The notes under the pieces are model-generated. The model was not told the DNA's origin. It saw only the letters and a list, made by a program, of their open reading frames with translations, and did no database searches. Source: an uncultured Ruminococcus sp. (GTDB lineage Bacteria > Bacillota > Clostridia > Oscillospirales > Ruminococcaceae). From it: DNA of 10,302 nt. Position 1 is the first letter of the stretch. The number at the start of each line of letters is the position of its first letter. The stretch spans positions 1 to 10,302 of the forward strand of contig UQEM01000087.1 of assembly GCA_900540005.1 (NCBI GenBank), written 5' to 3'. Of this stretch, positions 1 to 7,298 are shown one piece after another. The position numbers and the translations under genes are program-made.

Positions 1-10
1 GACGGATTTT

Positions 11-28
11 TATGTTCACCTGAACATA
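11..28. repeat. 8-bp inverted repeat, 2-bp spacer
   Basis: TATGTTCA and TGAACATA are exact reverse complements separated by CC. It is the outermost palindrome of the candidate oriT region and could be a protein-binding dyad for a relaxosome component or a transcription regulator. Confidence 0.75.
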
Positions 29-47
29 GCAAGATGTCTTTTCAGCC

Positions 48-65
48 GCTCAAAATATTTTGAGC
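48..65. repeat. 18-bp perfect palindrome
   Basis: GCTCAAAATATTTTGAGC is a perfect palindrome with no spacer. Its AT-rich centre would favour cruciform formation or binding of a symmetric dimer. It lies about 130 bp upstream of mobA, which fits a relaxosome or autoregulatory site, but its function is not known from sequence. Confidence 0.75.
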
Positions 66-192
66 AGCCACGAAAAGCACTTGCCCTTGCAGGGGGCGGG
101 CTTTCCCTCCGAAGTCGGGAAGCCTTTCAGAACTGCGGTGCTGTAATCCGAAGCGGCGGCTTATGCCGTCAATCCGCTAAATCCAAAGTAAT

Positions 193-621
193 ATGAAAGA
201 GAAAAGGAAAAGCAAATCAGGGAGAAATCCCAAACTTGATCCGGCGGTGTACCGGTACACCGTCCGTTTCAACGAGGAGGAACACAACCGTTTCCTCGCC
301 ATGTTCGGAAAATCGGGTGTCTATGCACGGTCTGTTTTCCTCAAAGCGCACTTCTTCGGGCAACCGTTCAAGGTGCTGAAGGTGGACAAGACGTTGGTGG
401 ACTATTACACCAAACTGTCGGATTTTCATGCACAATTCCGTGCCGTGGGTACGAATTACAACCAAGTCGTGAAGGAACTGAGGCTGCATTTTTCAGAGAA
501 AAAGGCGATGGCGTTGCTCTACAAATTAGAGCAACACACCGTCGAACTCGTGAAACTGAGCCGCCGGATTGTGGAACTTTCAAGGGAAATGGAGGCAAAA
601 TGGTCGCAAAAATCAGTGTAG
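193..621 (+). CDS. mobA: MobA, relaxosome accessory protein
   Basis: This 142-residue basic protein is the first gene of the mobilization block. After a lysine/arginine-rich start (residues 1-20) comes a short beta strand, YRYTVRF (20-26), then helices, which suits a ribbon-helix-helix DNA-binding fold. RAVGTNYNQ at 83-91 resembles the 'GNNxNQ' motif of MobC-type plasmid relaxosome proteins, and the C-terminal third looks helical. Its expected job is to bind oriT and help the relaxase melt and nick it. Its last 22 bases overlap the start of the relaxase gene, so the two are probably translationally coupled. The ATG at 193 follows an AT-rich leader without a purine-rich ribosome site, as usual in Bacteroidales. 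The name follows the CTn341/CTnDOT mobA-mobB-mobC order; it is not the catalytic MobA of RSF1010. Confidence 0.82.
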   Translation: MKEKRKSKSGRNPKLDPAVYRYTVRFNEEEHNRFLAMFGKSGVYARSVFLKAHFFGQPFKVLKVDKTLVDYYTKLSDFHAQFRAVGTNYNQVVKELRLHFSEKKAMALLYKLEQHTVELVKLSRRIVELSREMEAKWSQKSV

Positions 622-1847
622 GAAGTTCGTTGTACGGCGCGATTGCCTACAACGGGGAGAAGATTAACGAGGCGCAGGGGCGGCTTCTCACCACCAACCG
701 CATCTACAATGACGGTTCGGGAACGGTGGACATAGGCAAGGCGATGGAGGGTTTTCTCACCTTCCTGCCACCGCAGATGAAGATCGAGAAGCCGGTGGTG
801 CATATCTCTCTCAACCCGCACCCGGAGGATGTGCTGACCGATATTGAGTTGCAGAATATCGCCCGCGAGTATCTGGAAAAACTCGGTTTCGGAAACCAGC
901 CTTATCTTGTATTCAAGCACGAGGACATCGACCGCCACCACCTGCACATCGTGACGGTCAACGTGGACGAGAACGGGAAAAGGCTCAACCGGGATTTTCT
1001 CTACCGCCGCAGCGACCGTATCCGCAGGGAACTGGAACAGAAGTACGGATTGCATCCGGCAGAACGTAAAAATCAGAGATTGGATAATCCGTTGCGCAAG
1101 GTGGCCGCATCGGCAGGTGATGTGAAGAAGCAGGTAGGCAACACCGTGAAGGCTCTGAATGGGCAGTACCGTTTCCAGACGATGGGCGAATACCGTGCGC
1201 TCCTTTCCTTATATAATATGACGGTGGAGGAAGCGAGGGGCAACGTGCGCGGACGGGAGTATCACGGGCTGGTCTATTCCGTCACGGACGACAAGGGTAA
1301 CAAGGTGGGCAACCCGTTCAAATCCTCGCTTTTCGGGAAGTCCGCAGGCTATGAAGCCGTACAGAAGAAGTTTGTCCGTTCCAAATCGGAAATCAAGGAT
1401 AGGAAACTGGCAGACATGACGAAACGCACCGTCCTTTCCGTGCTGCAAGGCACTTATGACAAGGACAAATTTGTATCCCAACTCAAAGAGAAGGGCATCG
1501 ACACCGTACTGCGCTACACAGAGGAAGGGCGCATCTATGGGGCTACCTTCATCGACCACCGCACGGGATGCGTGCTGAACGGTTCGCGCATGGGTAAGGA
1601 GCTTTCGGCGAATGCCTTGCAGGAACACTTCACCCTGCCATACGCCGGACAACCGCCGATACCGCTATCCATCCCTGTGGATGCTGCGGACAAGGCACAC
1701 GGGCAGACCGCCTACGACAGTGAAGATATATCGGGCGGTATGGGCTTGCTCACTCCCGAAGGTCCGGCGGTAGATGCCGAGGAAGAGGCTTTCATCCGGG
1801 CGATGAAGCGCAAAAAGAAGAAAAAACGCAAGGGCTTGGGTATGTAA
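600..1847 (+). CDS. mobB: MobB, HUH relaxase
   Basis: This 415-residue relaxase would nick one strand at oriT, stay covalently bound to the 5' end and pilot the strand into the recipient. The key evidence is the metal-binding HUH motif near residues 107-118, KHEDIDRHHLHIV, with H107, H114 and H116 as likely metal ligands. The candidate catalytic tyrosine is Y17 or Y12 in the N-terminal segment LYGAIAYNGEK. NPHPED (72-77) precedes motif III as in other MobP-like relaxases. Past about residue 170 the sequence is less conserved, and the protein ends in a strongly basic tail (residues about 404-412, nearly all K/R). The ATG at 600 lies inside the end of mobA, and mobC follows after a 30-bp gap. 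The protein is intact, with no frameshift seen. The family call is firm; the exact tyrosine is inferred. Confidence 0.9.
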   Translation: MVAKISVGSSLYGAIAYNGEKINEAQGRLLTTNRIYNDGSGTVDIGKAMEGFLTFLPPQMKIEKPVVHISLNPHPEDVLTDIELQNIAREYLEKLGFGNQPYLVFKHEDIDRHHLHIVTVNVDENGKRLNRDFLYRRSDRIRRELEQKYGLHPAERKNQRLDNPLRKVAASAGDVKKQVGNTVKALNGQYRFQTMGEYRALLSLYNMTVEEARGNVRGREYHGLVYSVTDDKGNKVGNPFKSSLFGKSAGYEAVQKKFVRSKSEIKDRKLADMTKRTVLSVLQGTYDKDKFVSQLKEKGIDTVLRYTEEGRIYGATFIDHRTGCVLNGSRMGKELSANALQEHFTLPYAGQPPIPLSIPVDAADKAHGQTAYDSEDISGGMGLLTPEGPAVDAEEEAFIRAMKRKKKKKRKGLGM

Positions 1848-1877
1848 TCAGAGTATCAACAATTAAAAAATCAATGT

Positions 1878-3896
1878 ATGTCACAACAAGAAGACGATTT
1901 GAGGGCATTGGCGAAAATCATGGATTTTCTGCGTGCCGTGAGTATCATTTTAGTGGTCATGAACGTGTACTGGTTCTGCTACGAAGCCATCCGGCTGTGG
2001 GGCGTGAACATCGGCGTGGTGGACAAAATCCTTCTGAACTTCGACCGCACGGCGGGGCTGTTCCATTCCATTCTCTACACGAAGCTGTTTTCCGTCCTTT
2101 TGCTTGCCTTGTCCTGTCTGGGTACGAAGGGTGTCAAGGGTGAGAAAATCACTTGGGGGAGAATCTGGACAGCATTTGCCGTCGGGTTCGTGCTGTTTTT
2201 CCTGAACTGGTGGTTGCTGCCCCTGCCGCTGCCGCTTGAAGCGGTGACGGGACTGTATGTCCTTACCATTGGAACGGGCTATGTCTGCCTGTTGATGGGT
2301 GGTCTGTGGATGAGCCGCCTGTTGAAACACAATTTGATGGAGGATGTTTTCAACAACGAGAACGAGAGTTTCATGCAGGAAACGAGGCTTATCGAAAGCG
2401 AGTATTCGGTCAATCTGCCGACACGTTTCTATTACAGGAAACGCTGGAACAACGGTTGGATCAATGTAGTTAATCCCTTCCGTGCGTCCATCGTGTTGGG
2501 TACGCCGGGCAGCGGCAAGTCCTATGCCGTGGTAAACAATTTTATCAAGCAACAGATTGAAAAGGGCTTTAGTCAATACATCTACGATTTCAAGTATCCC
2601 GACCTATCTACTATTGCCTACAACCATTTGCTGAACCACCCGGACGGCTACAAGGTAAAGCCGAAGTTCTATGTGATCAACTTCGACGACCCGCGACGCT
2701 CTCATCGGTGCAATCCCATTCACCCGGATTTTATGGAAGATATTACGGATGCCTATGAGAGTGCCTACACAATAATGCTCAACCTCAATAAAACGTGGGT
2801 GCAAAAGCAGGGCGACTTCTTCGTGGAGTCACCTATCATTCTGTTTGCCAGTATTATCTGGTATCTCAAAATCTATCAGAACGGGAAGTTTTGCACGTTT
2901 CCCCATGCTATCGAGTTTCTGAACCGCCGTTACGAGGATATATTTCCGATACTGACCTCTTATCCGGAGCTGGAGAACTACCTTTCGCCGTTCATGGATG
3001 CGTGGCTTGGAGGGGCTGCGGAGCAGCTCATGGGTCAGATAGCGTCGGCAAAAATCCCGCTTTCGAGGATGATTTCACCGCAGCTCTACTGGGTGATGTC
3101 AGACAGCGAGTTTACGCTGGACATCAACAATCCCGAAGAGCCGAAAATCCTCTGCGTGGGTAACAATCCCGACCGTCAGAATATCTACGGTGCGGCACTC
3201 GGTCTGTATAATTCCCGTATCGTGAAGCTCATCAACAAGAAGGGGATGCTGAAGTCATCGGTCATCATCGACGAGTTGCCCACAATATACTTCAAAGGGT
3301 TGGACAATCTTATAGCTACCGCCCGAAGCAACAAGGTTGCCGTGTGTCTGGGCTTTCAGGATTTCAGCCAGTTAGTGCGTGACTACGGGGACAAAGAGGC
3401 GAAAGTGGTGATGAACACTGTCGGCAATATTTTCTCCGGTCAGGTGGTGGGGGAAACAGCCAAGACGCTCTCCGAGCGGTTCGGTAAGGTGTTGCAGAAA
3501 CGGCAGTCCATCTCCATCAACCGGCAGGATGTTTCCACCTCCATCAACACGCAGATGGACGCGCTCATTCCACCGAGTAAGATTTCCGGGCTTACGCAGG
3601 GAATGTTTGTCGGTTCTGTATCCGACAACTTCAACGAGCGTATCGAGCAGAAGATTTTTCATTGCGAGATTGTGGTGGATGCCGAAAAGGTGAAACGGGA
3701 AGAAAGTGCCTACAAGAAAATTCCCGTCATTACAAACTTCACGGACGAGGACGGCAACGACCGCATGAAGGAAACGGTGCAGGCGAACTACCGGCGCATC
3801 AAGGAAGAGGTGAAGCAGATTGTGCAGGAGGAACTGGAGCGTATCAAAAACGATCCGGTGCTGTGTAAACTGCTACCAGATAATGAGACTGTCTAA
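1878..3896 (+). CDS. mobC: MobC, VirD4/TraG-type coupling protein
   Basis: This 672-residue membrane ATPase would link the relaxosome to the type IV secretion channel and drive DNA transfer. The N-terminus carries hydrophobic segments at about 21-35, 62-80, 97-118 and 124-145, the first containing the YWFCY motif (31-35) typical of Bacteroidetes coupling proteins. Walker A is GTPGSGKS (208-215) and Walker B is VIIDELP (462-468, D465/E466). DNLIATARSNKVAVCLGFQDFSQL (about 476-499) corresponds to the TraM-recognition/TraG region. I chose the ATG at 1878; the ATG four bases upstream opens a different, short frame. The length suits the family. Oddly, the last valine codon and stop codon lie inside the left terminal repeat of a small insertion-like element (3890-4022), so the final few residues may have been changed by that insertion. 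Confidence 0.93.
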   Translation: MSQQEDDLRALAKIMDFLRAVSIILVVMNVYWFCYEAIRLWGVNIGVVDKILLNFDRTAGLFHSILYTKLFSVLLLALSCLGTKGVKGEKITWGRIWTAFAVGFVLFFLNWWLLPLPLPLEAVTGLYVLTIGTGYVCLLMGGLWMSRLLKHNLMEDVFNNENESFMQETRLIESEYSVNLPTRFYYRKRWNNGWINVVNPFRASIVLGTPGSGKSYAVVNNFIKQQIEKGFSQYIYDFKYPDLSTIAYNHLLNHPDGYKVKPKFYVINFDDPRRSHRCNPIHPDFMEDITDAYESAYTIMLNLNKTWVQKQGDFFVESPIILFASIIWYLKIYQNGKFCTFPHAIEFLNRRYEDIFPILTSYPELENYLSPFMDAWLGGAAEQLMGQIASAKIPLSRMISPQLYWVMSDSEFTLDINNPEEPKILCVGNNPDRQNIYGAALGLYNSRIVKLINKKGMLKSSVIIDELPTIYFKGLDNLIATARSNKVAVCLGFQDFSQLVRDYGDKEAKVVMNTVGNIFSGQVVGETAKTLSERFGKVLQKRQSISINRQDVSTSINTQMDALIPPSKISGLTQGMFVGSVSDNFNERIEQKIFHCEIVVDAEKVKREESAYKKIPVITNFTDEDGNDRMKETVQANYRRIKEEVKQIVQEELERIKNDPVLCKLLPDNETV

Positions 3897-4022
3897 CAAG
3901 TCCCCAAAATTGAAAATTATCCCTATCGAAGTTTGAAGTGACCCCCAAAAGTTGGATACAATTTTTTTGGGGGGCACTTCAGTTCTGACGGGTAAAATCG
4001 TAAAATTCGGACTTGTTAGACA
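3890..4022. mobile_element. 133-bp element with 14-bp terminal inverted repeats
   Basis: TGTCTAACAAGTCC (3890-3903) and GGACTTGTTAGACA (4009-4022) are exact reverse complements. They bracket the whole spacer between the convergent mobC and KAP genes. The ends begin TG and finish CA, as many insertion sequences do, and weaker similarity between the two ends continues inward (AT-rich tracts ending in ACCC/TCCC). No protein is encoded, so it is a MITE-like element or two ends left by an internally deleted IS. I see no convincing target duplication outside the repeats (left flank GAGAC, right flank AATAC). It contains a second, nested element. An alternative reading is a spacer hairpin with a role in RNA, but the arms are over 100 nt apart. 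Confidence 0.6.
3934..3981. mobile_element. 48-bp IS3-like end pair with 3-bp direct repeat
   Basis: The arms at 3934-3950 and 3965-3981 pair over 17 positions with one mismatch, starting TGAAGTG and ending CACTTCA. The left arm, with its C-tract followed by AAAAGTTGGA, resembles termini of IS3-family (IS150-type) elements. GTT lies immediately outside both ends (3931-3933 and 3982-3984), matching the 3-bp target duplication usual for that family. I read it as a collapsed IS with only its two ends left, inserted into the larger 133-bp element. A 3-bp repeat has a 1 in 64 chance of arising by accident, so the duplication is suggestive only. No T-run follows on either strand, so it is a poor intrinsic terminator. 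Confidence 0.5.
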
Positions 4023-4027
4023 AATAC

Positions 4028-7000
4028 TTACGCGGTTTCAACCTCAGGTACTGAATCTATCGAATTGACAAATTTAACCAATTGCGGATCTGAATCTTTT
4101 TGTATGAGGTTTCGGAGACTCTTTTTCAATTCATAAGCATCATCCCCTGCTGTATTTATTAAATCCATATAAAAATCTTTGTTTTGCAGAATCAATGAAC
4201 GGCATGCCCCATCGGAAATTACAGGTTTCACTATTTTATCAATAACGTCTCCAGCTTGACTTTTCAAATTACCATGCGATCTAAGCCATGTTTCGAAAAA
4301 TTGAAACTTTATTGCATTGATAGTCTTTTTACCGATGCAGAAATCATTTCTTATATCGGTAACTGTCGATTTAATTTTTCGTTTATCCAATCTTTCAACT
4401 ATATTCTTGAAACAATTAGGGAAAGGATTCAAACTTTGAGTTCCAGAAGCAATATCCATCAGAATCTTTTTGCCAAATTCAGTCAAGTTATCTGGCAAGG
4501 ATTTGATTTTAGCCAGTAAATGTTTTATTGCGACAAACCAATAATATGATGTATGTGCTGTTCTTTGGGCGTATAATGTATCAACACTTATTTCAGACAA
4601 CGCTTCGAACGCTATTTTATTGATATGATCGGTCAGGACATTGCTTATTTTAGTGGTCAAATCGTAAAAAGATGCGTCAGGAATTACATCTTTAATATTG
4701 TTCTTAGTGATATACTTATCCAAATCGGTATTCCACTCTGCTAAATGCTCGATAAATACCTCATCCGTTACACCTATTCTGTTCTTAATATCTTCAAATT
4801 GGGGCAATATGTCTGAGAGCAATAATTTATAGCCAAGTTTATGATTTACCATGTATTGTAGTGTTTCATTTAATAGCGGTATATTCCATCCCACACTATT
4901 TACTAATAAGTCTCCATGATCCACATAATAGTCCATGAGTTCTGCAACATATTTTATATCTCCACCCTCTATTAAGGAAACGGAATGACCATGTGCCAAT
5001 TGCATGGCGACTAAATCGTAATATCCAGACTCTTTAATGTTTCGGCCATCAGTTTCTAATTCAGAATGCAACTGATTTATGTAGGTTGAATCTAACGTTA
5101 CAGGTAAAGGTCTTTCTTCGTCAGATGCCAATAAACGATAGGTTGTAAATATAGCCCCTATATTATCTTTATTTACATTCTGTTCATCAATGCAATTCGT
5201 GATCGCTTGCAAAAGCGTTGGAAACGTATAGGTAGAATTATCTTTTAACGTTTTTACAATATCTGCATGGTCGAAATTATCGGGTAGTAAGTTTGCCAAA
5301 TAATTATCGAGCGCCTCCGAATTTGTTGCTACTTGATAATATTTATATGCTTTAGTTGTCGCGTTATCCCGATAGGCAGCATCTGTTGCATTTGCAGCTT
5401 GAATATAATCGATAAATGTATTTGGCTTGACTGTTTTTGCTTCAATCAATGACGTAAAATCGCACGCCAACTTATTTTGCGCAATAAACCTGTCTATTGC
5501 ATCTAACGTTTTGAAATAGTCGCCGCCATTGAAGTCATTGAACCGAACTATCTTCTTATATAATTGAGCAATCACATGGTTTTGGCTTTCCGTGTCTAAA
5601 TGCAACAGCAGTTCTTGGTATTCGACAGGGAACACCTGCTTCTCTATGGATTCTTTTAATTTCAATTGTGCTATTCTTTGCCATACACGCAGAATAACAT
5701 CGCTCTTTCGAGTTAATTTATGCAAACAATGTATAATCTTATCGATAAGCGCATTGTCCATACATTGTATAACTTCTTCTAATACAGTGTCAAATTGTTT
5801 ATTAGTCTCTGCATATTGATTTATGTCGTGGTCTTCTTCTCCGTTGATGCAGCCTTCAATATATTTTTTCAATGGAATTTGTCGAGCATCTTCAACATCG
5901 ACACCATATACCAAAGCTGCAATTTCGCGTTGTGTTTGCAGATCATTGTTAATTATTGTTTGAATGCCATTCAGATAGTCGCCGGACAATATTTGTTCTA
6001 CTGGATTTGCCAGAATATCCGTCTTCTTCAAACAGAACAATGCTATGTTTATCATCAAAATTTCGTTACACCACTCTTGTTTAAGAGCGACCATCTCATT
6101 GATATATGATATAATTTCCCTAACATTGGCATTAGGATTTACCAATCTGAATATCCGATTTATAGTTTCTTTCGCTTCATTTTCTGTTTCTCCAAATGCT
6201 TCAACAAACAGTTTGTTGAATATACTTCGATAGTCGGTAATAACAGGAGGAGCAACACGATAAACAATAGGGAAAGTTTTATTGATAAAATACTTGGTCA
6301 GTTGTTTCGTTTGTTCGTCGGTCTCATCTCCGAATGCACAAGCTAAATGTGTTTCATCGAAAGGAATAACAGCCCAAACATTTTCAAAACCGCTATCGGC
6401 GAAGAACGTATGGATAGAAGACCATAATTCTTTTACTTTTTCAGCGGGGAGACGATCCATGTTGTCAAAAACAAGGACTAATTTACGTTGTCCTTTTTCC
6501 TTGATAAAATCAGAAATGTCTTGCATCCATGTTTTGAACTCGTAAACCGTTGGTTCGTCTTCGCTCAAAGTCTCATAGCAAACGTCCTTTTCGACTTTAT
6601 CTTGATAAATAGCTAACATATAACTCCATCCATATTTATGATCTTTGCTATATGCCCATTTCCAAACGCACAATGCAATAAGAACTGGCAGTGCAGCTAT
6701 GATAATAGACAATAAAGAAAACCACCATGTTGTGGGTGTAGGTTTTACTGCATACGCAATAAATGTAAATATCGGAGTTAAAACTGCAACCAAAAATGCC
6801 GCAACCATACCATTACTGATAAGGGGATATTTTTCGGTTACGGTCTCCGTTTTACGGGCTAATAAATATTTCAGCTTTTCAGACCATGATACGGTTTTCG
6901 TACCTCCACCTTTGACTTTTATTGTTGCATTTCCAGATAGGATACCATCATCAATAAGTTTGCTTGTAAGCAATTCCAATATAGAGCGGCGTTGCAAGTC

Positions 7001-7282
7001 CTCTTGATGTCCCCATGCGTCATACTCAAAAAAGTAATAGTCGTCTGATAATTCACGTTCCAACATTTTAACCACGTTGGATTTTCCAGATCCCCAAATA
7101 CCTTCGATGCCGATAATTCGAGGTAAAGTACATTCCTCATCCAATGAATCATTCTGACAAAAATGGCGAGCAATAGTTTTTGCCAACCTTTCTTGCGAAC
7201 CTCCATCGAATTTGTCAATACCACACGGTTTATTTTGGATAAACCGCGGATATTGCTGTTTGGATTGTAGTTTTGTTTCCAT
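4028..7282 (-). CDS. KAP-family P-loop NTPase, membrane-anchored
   Basis: This 1084-residue protein has the layout of KAP NTPases (named after Kidins220/ARMS and the F-plasmid phage-exclusion protein PifA). Walker A is GIWGSGKS (61-68). It is followed by FEYDAWGHQED (85-95), matching the family's conserved aromatic-Asp-Ala-Trp segment. Two hydrophobic segments (about 158-179 and 186-208) form a hairpin between Walker A and Walker B, as is typical for the family. Walker B is LVLVFDNMDRL (268-278, D273/D276). Residues from about 440 to the end look helical and show no nuclease or other motif I recognise. It is the second gene of a minus-strand pair, 16 bp after the DUF4143 gene. Base composition is low (21 of 60 G+C at 4081-4140, against 34 of 60 at 721-780 in mobB), suggesting separate acquisition. 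A role in phage or plasmid interference is an inference from family and context. Confidence 0.85.
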   Translation of the reverse strand: METKLQSKQQYPRFIQNKPCGIDKFDGGSQERLAKTIARHFCQNDSLDEECTLPRIIGIEGIWGSGKSNVVKMLERELSDDYYFFEYDAWGHQEDLQRRSILELLTSKLIDDGILSGNATIKVKGGGTKTVSWSEKLKYLLARKTETVTEKYPLISNGMVAAFLVAVLTPIFTFIAYAVKPTPTTWWFSLLSIIIAALPVLIALCVWKWAYSKDHKYGWSYMLAIYQDKVEKDVCYETLSEDEPTVYEFKTWMQDISDFIKEKGQRKLVLVFDNMDRLPAEKVKELWSSIHTFFADSGFENVWAVIPFDETHLACAFGDETDEQTKQLTKYFINKTFPIVYRVAPPVITDYRSIFNKLFVEAFGETENEAKETINRIFRLVNPNANVREIISYINEMVALKQEWCNEILMINIALFCLKKTDILANPVEQILSGDYLNGIQTIINNDLQTQREIAALVYGVDVEDARQIPLKKYIEGCINGEEDHDINQYAETNKQFDTVLEEVIQCMDNALIDKIIHCLHKLTRKSDVILRVWQRIAQLKLKESIEKQVFPVEYQELLLHLDTESQNHVIAQLYKKIVRFNDFNGGDYFKTLDAIDRFIAQNKLACDFTSLIEAKTVKPNTFIDYIQAANATDAAYRDNATTKAYKYYQVATNSEALDNYLANLLPDNFDHADIVKTLKDNSTYTFPTLLQAITNCIDEQNVNKDNIGAIFTTYRLLASDEERPLPVTLDSTYINQLHSELETDGRNIKESGYYDLVAMQLAHGHSVSLIEGGDIKYVAELMDYYVDHGDLLVNSVGWNIPLLNETLQYMVNHKLGYKLLLSDILPQFEDIKNRIGVTDEVFIEHLAEWNTDLDKYITKNNIKDVIPDASFYDLTTKISNVLTDHINKIAFEALSEISVDTLYAQRTAHTSYYWFVAIKHLLAKIKSLPDNLTEFGKKILMDIASGTQSLNPFPNCFKNIVERLDKRKIKSTVTDIRNDFCIGKKTINAIKFQFFETWLRSHGNLKSQAGDVIDKIVKPVISDGACRSLILQNKDFYMDLINTAGDDAYELKKSLRNLIQKDSDPQLVKFVNSIDSVPEVETA

Positions 7283-7298
7283 ATACGTAATTTATTGA

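Larger units (their letters stand above)
11..178. other. oriT: Candidate oriT region upstream of mobA
   Basis: This non-coding stretch directly precedes the relaxase operon and carries a run of inverted repeats. They are an 8-bp pair with a 2-bp spacer at 11-28, an 18-bp perfect palindrome at 48-65, a short CCCT/AGGG hairpin at 84-94, a bulged GGCTTTCCC/GGGAAGCC pair at 99-107 and 117-124, and nested AGCGG/CCGCT and CGGC/GCCG arms at 152-178. In the related element CTn341 the origin of transfer lies next to the mob operon, and relaxases of this class bind hairpins beside the nick. The oriT assignment is therefore inferred from position plus repeat density. I cannot point to the nick site, and I see no good promoter box for mobA here, so mobABC may be read from an upstream transcript. 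Confidence 0.5.

Noticed and set aside
519..1055. 178-codon minus-strand frame opposite mobA/mobB
   Set aside because: It lies fully antisense to convincing transfer genes, has no recognisable domain, and its length is explained by the coding bias of the other strand.
1874..2143. 89-codon frame starting four bases before mobC
   Set aside because: It is out of frame with mobC, shows no family features, and the mobC frame carries the YWFCY and Walker motifs.
3934..3981. Bidirectional intrinsic terminator for mobC and the KAP gene
   Set aside because: The hairpin is strong but no T-run follows it on either strand, and the IS3-like ends with flanking GTT explain it better.
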